Assembly (NCBI GenBank): GCA_963769745.1
Contig: CAVYNB010000017.1
Span: forward strand, 62,001-126,000
Direction: 5' to 3'
DNA: 64,000 nt
From: JALORV01 sp963769745
GTDB lineage: Bacteria > Pseudomonadota > Gammaproteobacteria > Burkholderiales > Burkholderiaceae_F
Shown: positions 28,075 to 37,433 of the stretch, one piece after another
How positions within the stretch are numbered: position 1 is the first letter of the stretch
How the letters are laid out: every line of letters starts with the position of its first letter
Translations under genes and position numbers: made by a program
The notes under the pieces: model-generated
The model's database searches: none
What the model was told of the DNA's origin: nothing
What the model saw: only the letters and a program-made list of their open reading frames with translations

Positions 28075-28737
28075 TCATGCCAGCGTGACTTCACCCGCCG
28101 TCGTCCGGATGCGCGCGGCGATGCGGACCGGCCCGGGACGCAGGTCGATCGGCCCGACCACCCGCAGCTCGCGGAACATCGAAACGATGCCCGCGGTACC
28201 GAGCACAGCCGCCGGATGCATGAGTTCGAGCGTGAGCAGTTCACAACCACTGTCGGGCAAGCGGTCGCAGGGATGCGGAGTCGATTCGTCGGCGTCGGTC
28301 GACCACTGGATGGCCGCCGGCAGCACGCCGCTCCATGGCAGGCTGCCGTCTTCCGGCACGGCAATCTGCCAGTGAAAATCGCCGCGGCTCATCGACAGGA
28401 TCTCGCCGAGGTCCGGCACCCGCGCGCACGCGGCCGCCAGAGATTCGCAGCGCAGCACCCAGGTGATCAGTGCCGGGCCGGACGCGAGGCGAGCCTGCAT
28501 CGTCGCCTCGTCCAGCGCAAACCAGCGGGGACGCGTGGGTGGCGCTCCGTCCGGATCGATCGCAATGACTTCCAGGTAGCAGCGCGGCCCCAGCTTGAGC
28601 AGGGCGTTGTGCGTGCCCATCGACACGTGCTGGCCGCCCGGCTGGGGCCGTGCGCCAAGGTGCTGCTCGACCCAGTCGATGCCTTCATCAAGGCGCGTAC
28701 AGGCCACCACGAGGTGGTCGAGTTCGGAACGTTGCAT
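28075..28737 (-). CDS. VOC (glyoxalase-like domain) protein
   Basis: A 220-residue protein of the glyoxalase-like group (Pfam Glyoxalase_3 type): MQRSELDHLVVACTRLDEGIDWVEQHLGARPQPGGQHVSMGTHNALLKLGPRCYLEVIAIDP, which supplies the first His and Glu positions of the vicinal oxygen chelate fold. The remainder includes GILSMSRGDFHWQIAVPEDG-like sequence typical of this long VOC type. The reaction is not predictable. It lies 9 bases upstream of the oligopeptidase B gene on the same strand and may share its transcript. Confidence 0.85.
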   Translation of the reverse strand: MQRSELDHLVVACTRLDEGIDWVEQHLGARPQPGGQHVSMGTHNALLKLGPRCYLEVIAIDPDGAPPTRPRWFALDEATMQARLASGPALITWVLRCESLAAACARVPDLGEILSMSRGDFHWQIAVPEDGSLPWSGVLPAAIQWSTDADESTPHPCDRLPDSGCELLTLELMHPAAVLGTAGIVSMFRELRVVGPIDLRPGPVRIAARIRTTAGEVTLA

Positions 28738-28805
28738 CCCGCGATTCTAGGGAACTGCGCGGCCACGAAACGTGGCGGTGGGCGCCGCCGGTCGAGGCGA
28801 TCCTG

Positions 28806-29687
28806 CTACTTCTTCGCGTCCGCGGCGTGGCCGGCAAGCGGCAGAGGTTTCAGCGAACGCAGGTAGGCAATCAGCGCCTTCATGTCGGCATCGTCGATGT
28901 TTCTGTACCAGCCGAACGCCATCGGCGGCTTGAGCGGGGAACCGTCACGCCGCTTCCCTTCGCGAATGGCCGTTGCGATCTCGGTGTCGCTCCAGCCCTT
29001 CAGGCCGGACTCATGCGGCGTGAGATTGCGCGAGACCGAGACGCCCCAGGGTCCCTTGAACGGATTGCCGCCGGCGCCGAGCCGCTTCTTGTCGACCCCC
29101 GTTTCGACCCACGGCGTGTGGCAATCCATGCAGTGGCCGAGCGGCCCGGCGAGATAGGCGCCATATTTGACGAGGTCCTTCTGCGGTGGCGCAACGACCT
29201 TGCCCTTGATCGGCGGACCGTACGCAGGCGGCAGCTTTATCCGGTACACGGACCTGGGCACGGCATTCTTTACCGGTGGTTGCGCCCGCAGGTAGGCGAC
29301 CAGCGCCTGCAGGTCGGCATCCGAGATGCCCCGATAAAACTCGAATGGCATCGGTGGGCCGATCAACGTGCCATCGGGCCGGATGCCTTCACGGATCGCG
29401 CGCGCGAGTTGCGCGTCGGTCCACTTGCCGATGCCGGTTTCGGGGTCGGGTGTGATGTTGCGGGCGTAGGCCTTGAATGGCTCTTCGTCGAAGACCATGC
29501 CGCCGGACAGCCCGAGCGCCGTTTGCGGGCGCCCTTCCTTGTCGAACTGGGCGTGGCAGTTGCCGCACGCGACGATGCTGTTCATCAGGTACGCACCGCG
29601 CTCGATGAGCTTGGCGTCCGGGCCAGCGGCCGAGGCCGAGTACGCCAGGAGGAGGCCAAGGCCGGCAGCCACGCAGCGATTCCGCAT
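28806..29687 (-). CDS. Periplasmic diheme cytochrome c
   Basis: A 293-residue protein with a signal peptide (MRNRCVAAGLGLLLAYSASAAG) and two heme-binding sites, CGNCH (residues 41-45) and CMDCH (near residue 185), each in a c-type domain with a distal Met candidate (IGPPMPFEFYRGISDADLQALVAYLR and LKPPMAFGWYRNIDDADMKALIAYLR). The two halves are internal duplicates. It is similar to the cytochrome subunits of membrane-bound alcohol/aldehyde dehydrogenases, but no dehydrogenase is adjacent. Start 29687 is chosen for its AAGGTG ribosome site; 29723 is possible. Confidence 0.9.
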   Translation of the reverse strand: MRNRCVAAGLGLLLAYSASAAGPDAKLIERGAYLMNSIVACGNCHAQFDKEGRPQTALGLSGGMVFDEEPFKAYARNITPDPETGIGKWTDAQLARAIREGIRPDGTLIGPPMPFEFYRGISDADLQALVAYLRAQPPVKNAVPRSVYRIKLPPAYGPPIKGKVVAPPQKDLVKYGAYLAGPLGHCMDCHTPWVETGVDKKRLGAGGNPFKGPWGVSVSRNLTPHESGLKGWSDTEIATAIREGKRRDGSPLKPPMAFGWYRNIDDADMKALIAYLRSLKPLPLAGHAADAKK

Positions 29688-29844
29688 ACAGTTCACCTTG
29701 GACGGGAAGGGGCGGGCCATCATCGTTGCACCGAAGGCTCGCCTTGCCTAGTGGGCAGGGCGGGTCGGTGTGGAATGCCGCGGCGGCTGCGTGCACACTC
29801 GACACGCCGGCCATTCGGACATGAAAACGGACAACCGGAGCGCC

Positions 29845-31804
29845 ATGAGTCTTTTCAGCTACTTCGAATCGCGCGTGCCGAACGCCACTGCGGCGCCACC
29901 CGCGGCAGTCGAACGCGACGGGCCGCCACCCGGGCTGCTGCCGTTCTACCTGCACTTCGTGCGCCAGTCGCCACGGCTCTACGTCGCGATGTTCGTGTTC
30001 GGTGCGACAGTGGCGTTGCTGGATACCGTGATTCCGCTTTTCATCGGCAAGCTGGTGGGGCTGATGACCCTGCCCGATCCACGTGCCGCCGTGATGGCGG
30101 AGGCACCGCTGTTGCTGATCATGGCGGCCCTGGTGCTGATTGCGCGGCCGCTCGCGATCCTTGCGGATTCCATGGTGCGCAACAACGCGGTGATCCCCGG
30201 CGTGACCACGCTGATCCGCTGGCAGAGTCACTGGCACGTGATCCGGCAGAGCTGGAATTTCTTCCAGAACGACTTTGCCGGCCGGATTGCCAATCGCGTG
30301 ATGAACACCTCGAATTCACTGCGCGAAAGCGTGGTCTCGAGCATCCGCGCGGTCTGGTACATCGTGGTCTATGGCATCACCGCGCTGCTGCTGGTGAGTG
30401 CGGCCGACTGGCGACTGGCGGCACCGATCGTGCTGTGGATCGTGGCCTTCATGTTCTTCCTGCGCTACTTCGTTCCGCGCATGCGCGATCTGTCGCGGGT
30501 GAGTTCGGAGGCGCGCTCGCAGGTCATGGGGCGCGTCGTCGATTCGTACACCAACTTTCCGACGGTAAAACTGTTTGCGCGCGCCGCCGACGAAGACTCG
30601 TACGTCCGCGAGGCGATGGTCGAGCACCGCCAGCGCATCGCCGACCACATGCGCATGACCACGCGATTCATGGCCACGCTGACCTGCATGAACTCCGCGC
30701 TCGTGGTCGGCACGGCCACACTCGGCGTGCTCCTGTGGATGAACGGCGCAGTGAGCGCGGCGGCGGTCGCAACGGCGCTGCCGCTGGCATGGCAGATCGC
30801 CAACATGGCGGGCTGGGTGTCGTGGGAAGTCAGCGGCATTTTCGAGAATGTCGGCGTGGTGCAGGAAGGCATGGAGACCATCGCGGTGCCGCATGCACTG
30901 ACCGACCGTCCCGATGCGCGCGAGCTGGCGGTGAGTGGCGGCGCGATCCGCTTCGAGCACGTGCAACTTCGGCTACGGCGCGCTGGCGCGCGGCGGGCGC
31001 GCTGTGCTCGACGACCTGAGCCTGGACATCGCCGCCGGCGAGCGCGTCGGCGTGGTGGGTCGATCGGGCGCCGGCAAGTCGACGCTGGTGAGCCTGCTGC
31101 TGCGCTTTCATGACGTCGAAGGCGGCCGCATCACGATCGACGGTCAGGACGTGCGTGAGGTCACCCAGGAGTCCCTGCGTGCAGCGATCGGCGTGGTGAC
31201 ACAGGACACTTCGATGCTGCATCGTTCGATTGCCGCCAACATTCGCTACGGCCGGCCACAGGCGACCGATGCCGAAGTCGAGGCCGCCGCGCGGCAGGCC
31301 CATGCGCACGAGTTCATCGTCGGCTTGCGCGACTGGAAGGACCGCAGCGGCTACGCGGCCCACGCCGGCGAGCGCGGCGTGAAGCTCTCCGGCGGTCAGC
31401 GCCAGCGTGTCGCGCTGGCCCGCGTCATCCTCAAGAATGCACCGATCCTGGTGCTGGACGAGGCCACGTCCGCGCTCGACAGCGAGATCGAAGCCGCTAT
31501 CCAGGAACAACTGGAATCACTGATGCTGGGCAAGACCGTGATCGCGATCGCGCATCGGCTGTCGACGATCGCGAAAATGGACCGGCTGGTCGTGATGGAC
31601 GCCGGCCGCATCGTGGAAGAGGGCACGCATGAAGAACTGTTGCGCGCCGGCGGCCACTATGCGCTGCTGTGGAAACGCCAGTCCGGCGGGTTCCTGGCGA
31701 ACGACGTGCCGGATGTCGTCGCCGAGCCGGATGATGAAGTGGTGGAAGACCGCGCCGCCGATGTACACCCGGACGCCGTTGAGGAGCCGCAGGTCAGGGT
31801 CTGA
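29845..31804 (+). CDS. ABC exporter, permease-ATPase fusion, apparent +1 frameshift
   Basis: About 652 residues when joined. An N-terminal exporter membrane domain with six helices (residues 30-340) runs from MSLFSYFESRV through FFQNDFAGRIANRVMNTSNSLRESV to GGAIRFEHV. The ATPase domain (NFGYGALARGGRAVLDDLSL onward) has Walker A GRSGAGKST, signature LSGGQRQRVALAR, Walker B ILVLDEATSALD and the His of AHRLST. The frame changes at about 30964: CACGTGCAAC needs one base less to give HVNFGYG. It resembles heterogeneous lipid/multidrug exporters (MsbA-like); the substrate is unknown. Confidence 0.9.
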
Positions 31805-31903
31805 GCGATTTCAGTCTGAGTCAGAAGGTTTCCTGACGGGCCGCGTCAATGCGACCCCGGCGGGACTCACACGCATTCCACCGAGCGGCGAGTCGCCGAC
31901 CGG

Positions 31904-32785
31904 CTAGACCATGGCACTCAGTTCCGCCAGTTCAGCCCCGCACCATTGGCGCTCCTCGCTGGTGACCCGTTCGAGCTGGCGCATAGCTTCGGCGCGATTG
32001 GCATCGCTCGCTGCGCGATCTCCCGCGCTTCGCTGCGCCAGGGCCAGGACGGCAAAGCCGAAGAACAGTTCAAACGCCGGAGCCCCGTTCCTGCGGCAGA
32101 CCGCAATGCAGCGCTGGGCGCTGGCCACGGCGTCCCGGGCTTTGCCCGCCTGCAGCTGACTGCGCGCGAGCCGGTACTCCGCTCGTTCTTCTTCGAGCCA
32201 CGTGCCGGCCAGCTTCCAGTACTTAAGACCCGCCTCGGCGGCCGCCAGCATCGCATCGGTTTGCATGGCATCGCGCTCGGTCTTGCCTTCGAGCACGGCG
32301 GCCATGTTGTTGCCCGCCACAGCCAGTGCGCGCGCCGCCGGCGAGCCACTCGGCAGTCCGGCCTCGGCCAGCTGCAGCGCACGCTCGAGTGCAGCAATCG
32401 CAGGCAGCAGCTCGTCGCGAGCCGCAAGCGCCGACGAGGCCGTGGCCAGGGCCGACACCCGAGCCTCGAGAGGCAGCGCATCCAGCGCAGTTGCGTCGCC
32501 GGCGGCAAATCGCATCGTCGCCACCGCCTGGTCGATCGTCGTCGCAACATCCGGGCTTGCGTCGAACGCAGGCAAGCTGCGCAGCCGATCCAGCAGTTCA
32601 ACCGCGACATGCCACTGGCCCAGGTGCTCTCCATAGACATGCGTCACGAGTCGCACGTACGGCGCGAACTCTTCGGGCGCCTGAATCATTCCGATCGAAT
32701 CCGACAGGCGTTCGGCGACGTCCTGCGGGCGATCGCCGTGGTCGGCCCAGGCCGTCTTCAGAAATGCGTCAACTGTGGTGCCCAT
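31904..32785 (-). CDS. Hypothetical helical (TPR-like) cytosolic protein
   Basis: A 293-residue protein rich in Ala, Leu, Glu and Arg with no signal peptide or membrane segment. The sequence from residue 60 on consists of repeated amphipathic helix pairs (for example AAIAALERALQLAEAGLPSG, LKYWKLAGTWLEEERAEYRLARSQLQAGKARDAVASAQRCIAVC), which suggests a tetratricopeptide-like solenoid with at least three repeats. MGTTVDAFLKTAWADHGDRPQDVAERL is a plausible N-terminal helix. No catalytic motif is visible. It converges on the ABC exporter gene. I do not recognise the family; a scaffold role is only a guess from the fold. Confidence 0.75.
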   Translation of the reverse strand: MGTTVDAFLKTAWADHGDRPQDVAERLSDSIGMIQAPEEFAPYVRLVTHVYGEHLGQWHVAVELLDRLRSLPAFDASPDVATTIDQAVATMRFAAGDATALDALPLEARVSALATASSALAARDELLPAIAALERALQLAEAGLPSGSPAARALAVAGNNMAAVLEGKTERDAMQTDAMLAAAEAGLKYWKLAGTWLEEERAEYRLARSQLQAGKARDAVASAQRCIAVCRRNGAPAFELFFGFAVLALAQRSAGDRAASDANRAEAMRQLERVTSEERQWCGAELAELSAMV

Positions 32786-32877
32786 CGTCGTTTGGCGTCA
32801 GAAGGTCTGTACGGGAGCGACATTGCCGTCTGACGACCCGGGCGGTCAAGTCGAGCCGGGCGCGTTCAGGCACCGGT

Positions 32878-33249
32878 TCAAACATGCTGATCGACGAGGA
32901 TCGGGTTTCCGTCCGGGTCCAGCGCGATGAAGCTGGCCGGTCCCGTTGTGTTCTCGTCCGCCTGTTGCTCGAACCTCACCCCCAGCGCCTTCAGCTGGCG
33001 TTGAAGTTCACGCACGTCGGTGAACGAGTCGAGCTGGCGGGCACTGCTGTCCCAGCCGGGATTGAAGGTCAGGATGTTCCGCTCGAACATCCCCTGGAAG
33101 AGCCCGATGATGTGATCGCCGTTCTTGAGGATCAGCCAGTTCTGCGACGCGTCTCCACCAAAGACGCTGAATCCAAATTTCTCGTAAAACTGCCTTGAGG
33201 CTTCGATGTCCTTGACGGCCAGGCTGATCGAAAATGCTCCAAGATTCAT
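32878..33249 (-). CDS. VOC family protein (glyoxalase-like)
   Basis: A 123-residue single-domain vicinal oxygen chelate protein: MNLGAFSISLAVKDIEASRQFYEKFGFSVFGGDASQNWLILKNGDHIIGLFQGMFERNILTFNPGW at the N-terminus and FIALDPDGNPILVDQHV at the end, matching the widespread short VOC group with the DPDGNPI motif. The start at 33249 has AGGAG-type sequence upstream on its strand (GACAGGAGCACAGC). The substrate cannot be inferred. Its promoter lies in the large intergenic region described next. Confidence 0.9.
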   Translation of the reverse strand: MNLGAFSISLAVKDIEASRQFYEKFGFSVFGGDASQNWLILKNGDHIIGLFQGMFERNILTFNPGWDSSARQLDSFTDVRELQRQLKALGVRFEQQADENTTGPASFIALDPDGNPILVDQHV

Positions 33250-33519
33250 GCTGTGCTCCTGTCGGGACGAAAGCGGTGATCGTCGAAGCCGGGCTTCGGT
33301 TTCCACCCCATGGAGCGGGACCGCACTGGCGGCATGAGTGTCGGATCGGCTCTGCGGCCGACGTCCATGGCTGTCTCTCCGCGCAGTTGCAGGCGGCAAT
33401 ATGGTCCGCATTCCGGCAAATGGGAAGATGCCGCCAATGGACCGGCGGCACGCCGACCTCCGCGACATGACAGGCCAACATGATTGCGGTAGACGCAGAA
33501 TATTCACGTACAAATGTGA
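33250..33519. other. Intergenic stretch without a recognised gene
   Basis: Upstream of the VOC gene about 270 bases hold no reading frame with family resemblance on either strand. It probably carries the VOC promoter on the minus strand. The structured RNA candidate starts just after it. Confidence 0.5.
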
Positions 33520-33548
33520 TTGATCGGCAACGCGGCCGGCCGTAGCAT
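33520..33548 (+). promoter_or_regulatory. Promoter for the structured leader RNA
   Basis: TTGATC (33520-33525) and TAGCAT (33543-33548) are separated by exactly 17 bases, placing the start near 33555, immediately before the first hairpin of the RNA candidate. The spacer contains the 8-bp palindrome GGCCGGCC (33534-33541). Each box matches consensus at four of six positions. Confidence 0.4.
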
Positions 33549-33554
33549 TTCGAC

Positions 33555-33809
33555 ACCGGCAATTTCGCCGGCAAAGGTGAAAGTTCCGAGATGAACGACG
33601 CGATCGGCACACTCAAGTCCAGGAAGCGACCCCAGTTCGCTTTTGTGGACACGTGTCGGCAGGCTGAAATGCCTGTCGAGACCGCGTCGCTGGCCGGCGC
33701 GCGGCCACGCCTTTCCATGCAGGCCCATGATCCGGGCGGAGGTCCAGTCAGATAGCTGGACCAGGCTGCATCCAGAGCCCGGATCGCGTCGAACGCCTCC
33801 GGGCTTTTT
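33555..33809 (+). ncRNA. Candidate structured regulatory RNA (riboswitch/attenuator-like leader)
   Basis: Consecutive stems are visible: CCGGC/GCCGG (33556-33571); TCGGCAGGC/GCCTGTCGA with one G.U pair (33656-33679); TGGCCG/CGGCCA (33691-33707); ATGCAG/CTGCAT (33717-33722 with 33766-33771) enclosing GGTCCAG/CTGGACC (33741-33762); and an intrinsic terminator (33776-33809). TCCGGGC at 33731-33737 can pair with GCCCGGA (33777-33783), the 5' arm of the terminator, so an antiterminator and a terminator compete. This is the architecture of a transcription-attenuating leader upstream of the gene at 33841. I matched it to no known riboswitch class; it could also be a stand-alone small RNA. Confidence 0.6.
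33776..33809 (+). terminator. Intrinsic terminator in leader of small membrane protein gene
   Basis: AGCCCGGA (33776-33783) pairs with TCCGGGCT (33798-33805), the loop can pair further (GCG with CGC, 33786-33788 and 33794-33796), and TTTTT follows directly (33805-33809). It ends 31 bases before the ATG at 33841. Confidence 0.75.
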
Positions 33810-33840
33810 GTTGGTTGCAGCCACCCGTCAGGAGAGTGTC

Positions 33841-34047
33841 ATGAAACGCAAGCATGAGGCGAAGAACGACTTCTTCCATGCCTTCGTGATGTTCGCGATG
33901 TTCGCGGTGGTGGTCTTCAATGTCGCCGCGGAGTTTTTCGATCGCTATCCCGAGGCAGTTTTCGTGGACTTCAACGAGGCGGTTGAGCCTCGCGTGATGG
34001 CCGCGGACGCCGACGCGCATGCCGTTGTGGCCATGCGCGCGGCCTAG
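33841..34047 (+). CDS. Small single-span membrane protein (68 residues), unknown
   Basis: A 68-residue protein starting MKRKHEAKNDFFHAFVMFAMFAVVVFNVAAEFFDRYPEAV. A basic N-terminus precedes one hydrophobic segment (residues 11-30) and an acidic then Ala/Val-rich tail, suggesting an inner-membrane protein with the N-terminus in the cytoplasm. The ATG has a good ribosome site (AGGAG, nine bases upstream). The gene lies directly behind the terminator of the structured RNA candidate, so its expression may depend on readthrough. No homology recognised; it is supported by the ribosome site, the coding pattern and the leader context. Confidence 0.55.
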   Translation: MKRKHEAKNDFFHAFVMFAMFAVVVFNVAAEFFDRYPEAVFVDFNEAVEPRVMAADADAHAVVAMRAA

Positions 34048-34271
34048 GAGTCGAGAATGAAACCGGCAGCTCCGACCCGCTGTGCGATGTCTGCACAGCC
34101 GGTCGGACTACGGACAGCGGTGAGATAGAGGTCCGCTGCCGTTCCCTGCTGCCCTTTCCGATGATGGAGGTCCGGTATCGAAGCGACCAGCGAATGGTCC
34201 TTCGCCGCGTGCGAACCCCGGCCATAATCGTCTCGGTGGTTCCGGCACCCACGACCGCCAGTCCAGCGAAC

Positions 34272-34905
34272 ATGCCACTCACGCCCGAAGAACTTCGACT
34301 CGCCGCCGACCGAACGCTTGCGCACTACGACCAGCGTGCGAAGGACTTCTGGGAAGGCACCCGCGATCACGACGTGAGCCAGAACATCAGCGCGTTGCTG
34401 CAGTACATCGAGGCGAAACCGCCATTCGAGCTGCTCGACTTCGGATGCGGGCCTGGGCGGGACCTCAAGACGTTCAAGGCGCTCGGACATCATGCGAGCG
34501 GCCTCGAAGGATCAGCGCAGCTGGCGGCGATGGCGCGTGCCCACAGCGGCTGCGAGGTGATCGAGCAGAACTTCCTCGCGCTCGAGTTGCCGCGCGACCA
34601 CTTCGACGGCGTGTTCGCCAATGCAGCACTGTTCCACATTCCCACTCAGGCGCTGCCTGGCGTCCTGCAAGAGTTGTACAAGGCACTGAAACCGAACGGC
34701 GTCCTGTTCAGCTCGAATCCACGCGGCGACGGCCAGGAGGGATGGAATGGCGAACGCTATGGCGTGTTCCATGACTGGGAGCAGTTGGCGCGGCTACATG
34801 ACTGCCGCCGGATTTGCGGAACTGACTCACTACTACCGGCCCGCCGGCCTGCCGCGGGAGCAACAGCCCTGGCTGGCCAGTGTGTGGCGCAAGCCGGTCG
34901 CTTGA
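34272..34905 (+). CDS. Class I SAM-dependent methyltransferase, apparent +1 frameshift near the end
   Basis: About 210 residues when joined. It starts MPLTPEELRLAADRTLAHYDQRAKDFWEGTRDHDVSQN; the SAM-binding loop is LLDFGCGPGRDLKTF, followed by GLEGSAQLAAMAR and DGVFANAALFHIP. The last 40 residues switch frame at about 34786: in GAGCAGTTGGCG one T is extra, and with it removed the protein ends WRGYMTAAGFAELTHYYRPAGLPREQQPWLASVWRKPVA at 34905, as in related methyltransferases. The methyl acceptor is unknown. CATAAT at 34223-34228 may be part of its promoter. Confidence 0.85.
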
Positions 34906-34983
34906 GCGACGGGTCGGACGAAGTACGCCGCTGACGAGTCGAACGTCCGATCGTCGACCCCGCCTCGCGGGTTTCAGCCAGTC

Positions 34984-37110
34984 TTAACGCGTACCGAGCT
35001 GCCGCCAGAGAAAGCTGAATGTCTGGGCCCACATGCGGGCGGCCTGTGCGTTGTTCGCAGCCGCGCCGTGCCCACCTTCGATGTTCTCGAAGTACAGGAC
35101 GTCGTGCCCCTGTTCGAGCATGCGCGCTGTCATTTTGCGTGCGTGTCCCGGATGGACGCGGTCATCGCGCGTGGACGTCACGATGAAGATGCGCGGGTAC
35201 TTCGCGCCCTTGCTCACGTTCTGGTAGGGCGAGTACTTGGAGATGAACTCGCGATCGCCCGGCCGGTCCGGATCACCATATTCGGCCATCCACGAGGCGC
35301 CGGCGAGCAGCTTGTGATAACGCAGCATGTCGATCAGCGGCACCTGCGAAACGACCGCACCAAAGAGTTCCGGCCGCTGCACCATGGTCGCGGTAACCAG
35401 CAGTCCGCCCTGACTGCCGCCCATGATGCCAAGGTGAGGCGGCGAAGTGATGCCGCGCCTGATCAGGTCCTCGGCGACGGCCGCCATGTCGTCCCAGGTG
35501 CGCTGCTTGTTCTCGCGCTGCGCGGCGCGATGCCAGTCAGGCCCGAACTCGCCTCCACCGCGCAGATTGGCCAGCGCCAGCACACCGCCGGGCTCGAGCC
35601 AGCCCTTGCCGAACACACCCGAGTACCACGGCAACTGTGCGTTCTGAAATCCACCGTAGCCATAGAGGAGCGTCGGATTGCGGCCGTCGAGCTTAAGGTC
35701 CGCGCGCATCGCGATGAAGTAAGGAATGCGCGTGCCGTCCTTGCTGATCGCTTCATACTGCCGCGTGACGATCCCGCTGCCATCGAAAAAGCGTGGCAAG
35801 GACTTCAGTGCGGTCGCGTCCGCAGCACCGACACGCCGCTCGGACAGCGTGGTCGGCGTCGTGAAATCCTGATGGGTCAGCAGGTAGTCGTCGCTGTCCC
35901 AGTACGTGGTCAACTGGCCGATCTGTCCCTGCTCGGGCAGCGTCACCCGCTGACGCTGCCATTGCTTGCCATCGTGCTGCAATTCCCACAGGCGCGGACG
36001 CACATTGTCGAGTTCACTCACCAGCACCGCATTGCGGGTGATCTCCACCTCCTCGATTGAACTTCGGGCCGTCGGCGCAAAGAGCAGATCGAACGCGCGC
36101 CCCCCTTTCATGAAGTCATCGAAACGGATCGCCAGCAGGGCGCCTGCCGGCCAGGCCTTTGCGCCGATCGACCACGGCGTGCGCGTGCGCACCAGCAACC
36201 AGTCCTTGAAGGGAATGACCGTGGCGTCGGCCGGTACCTCGACGCGCACCAGTTTGCCGTCGCGCTCGACGTAGCGCTCTGTGTTCCAGAACTCGATGTA
36301 GCGAGTGACCCAGTCGCGCCGCCGACCCGACTCGCGCTCCGAACTGGCCTCGACGCCGACGTCGGTTTCCTTGCCCTCAAAGACCGTGCGCGCCGCCGCC
36401 AGCGGTGTGCCGCGCTTCCATTCCTTGACAATGCGCGGATAGCCCGAGGTGGTCATCGAGCCGGGGCCGAAGTCGGTGGCGACCCAGACCGTGTCGATGT
36501 CCTTCCATTTGAGATCCTGCTTGGCTTCGACCGGCAGGTTGAAGCCATCGCCCACGAAGCGCTTGTCCTGCAGGTCGAACTCGCGCACGACGGTGGCGTC
36601 GGCACCTCCGCGCGACAGTGCGACCAGGCAGCGGCGATAGGGCTCGCCCGCCTTGTCAGGACGCAGGCATTCGGCCCCTTTCCAGACCCAGTTCTCCTTG
36701 TCGGCCGCCGCCACCGCGTCCAGATCGATGACCACCTCCCACGCGGGCTGAGCCTTGCGGTAGTCGGCGAGCGTCGTGCGGCGCCAGAGTCCGCGCGGGT
36801 TGGCCGCATCGCGCCAGAAGTTGTAAACGTGCTCGCCCTTGCGACTCACGTACGGGATCCGCTCCTGCGAGTTGAGGATGGTGAGCAGGTTGGCGCGCAA
36901 TGGCTCGTAGCGCGGATCGGCGGCGAACTCCTTCTCGGCCACAGCGTTGCGCGAGCGCACCCAGCCGAGCGCCGTTTCGCCGCCCACATCTTCGAGCCAG
37001 AGATAGGGGTCATCCGCGCTCGATGAAGCGGATGCCTGCGCAAGCACGGCGGCGCTTGAAATTGCCAGCGCGAGCAGCAGGAGCAGTGACCGTAAGACGT
37101 GCATCTTCAA
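34984..37110 (-). CDS. Exported prolyl oligopeptidase family serine peptidase (S9)
   Basis: A 708-residue protein with a signal peptide (MKMHVLRSLLLLLALAISSAAVLAQA). The propeller domain begins DDPYLWLEDVGGETALGWVRSRN, the prolyl oligopeptidase opening. The hydrolase domain has Ser in GIMGGSQGGLLV (near residue 564), Asp in TRDDRVHPGHA (near 648) and His in EGGHGAAAN (near 680). It cleaves short peptides, probably after Pro, in the periplasm. With the M13 peptidase and oligopeptidase B it is the third exported oligopeptidase in this window, which suggests peptide scavenging. Confidence 0.93.
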   Translation of the reverse strand: MKMHVLRSLLLLLALAISSAAVLAQASASSSADDPYLWLEDVGGETALGWVRSRNAVAEKEFAADPRYEPLRANLLTILNSQERIPYVSRKGEHVYNFWRDAANPRGLWRRTTLADYRKAQPAWEVVIDLDAVAAADKENWVWKGAECLRPDKAGEPYRRCLVALSRGGADATVVREFDLQDKRFVGDGFNLPVEAKQDLKWKDIDTVWVATDFGPGSMTTSGYPRIVKEWKRGTPLAAARTVFEGKETDVGVEASSERESGRRRDWVTRYIEFWNTERYVERDGKLVRVEVPADATVIPFKDWLLVRTRTPWSIGAKAWPAGALLAIRFDDFMKGGRAFDLLFAPTARSSIEEVEITRNAVLVSELDNVRPRLWELQHDGKQWQRQRVTLPEQGQIGQLTTYWDSDDYLLTHQDFTTPTTLSERRVGAADATALKSLPRFFDGSGIVTRQYEAISKDGTRIPYFIAMRADLKLDGRNPTLLYGYGGFQNAQLPWYSGVFGKGWLEPGGVLALANLRGGGEFGPDWHRAAQRENKQRTWDDMAAVAEDLIRRGITSPPHLGIMGGSQGGLLVTATMVQRPELFGAVVSQVPLIDMLRYHKLLAGASWMAEYGDPDRPGDREFISKYSPYQNVSKGAKYPRIFIVTSTRDDRVHPGHARKMTARMLEQGHDVLYFENIEGGHGAAANNAQAARMWAQTFSFLWRQLGTR

Positions 37111-37184
37111 CTTTCCAGGACCGATTCGTCAGGAGTCAGCGCGAGTCATGGTTCCGATCGCCGCCGTTGACCGTACCGAGGCCA

Positions 37185-37433
37185 TCACCGATAGAAGACC
37201 TCGACCTTGCCCTTCAGTGTGATCAGCAGCGGCTGGCCCTTGCGATCCAGCGTCTTGCCCGCAGGCACCTTCACCCATCCCTCGCTGATGCAGTACTCCT
37301 CGACATCCGAACGTTCCCTTTCATTGAAGCGGACGCCGATATCGCGTTCGAGCACAGCTGCGACATGGAAAGGGCTGCGCGGGTTGACCGAGAGCCGGTC
37401 AGGCAAAGGCGGCACGCCGGAGGGTTCGTCCAT
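37185..37433 (-). CDS. DUF3297 family protein
   Basis: An 82-residue cytosolic protein, full length for DUF3297: LPDRLSVNPRSPFHVAAVLERDIGVRFNERERSDVEEYCISEGWVKVPAGKTLDRKGQPLLITLKGKVEVFYR. The family is small, conserved in proteobacteria and uncharacterised. It is 74 bases upstream of the prolyl oligopeptidase start on the same strand and could share its transcript. No further role can be deduced. Confidence 0.9.
   Translation of the reverse strand: MDEPSGVPPLPDRLSVNPRSPFHVAAVLERDIGVRFNERERSDVEEYCISEGWVKVPAGKTLDRKGQPLLITLKGKVEVFYR

Noticed and set aside
33504..33824. A 106-codon minus-strand frame in the intergenic region
   Set aside because: No ribosome site or homology, and it coincides with the stem-rich RNA candidate, which explains the region better.
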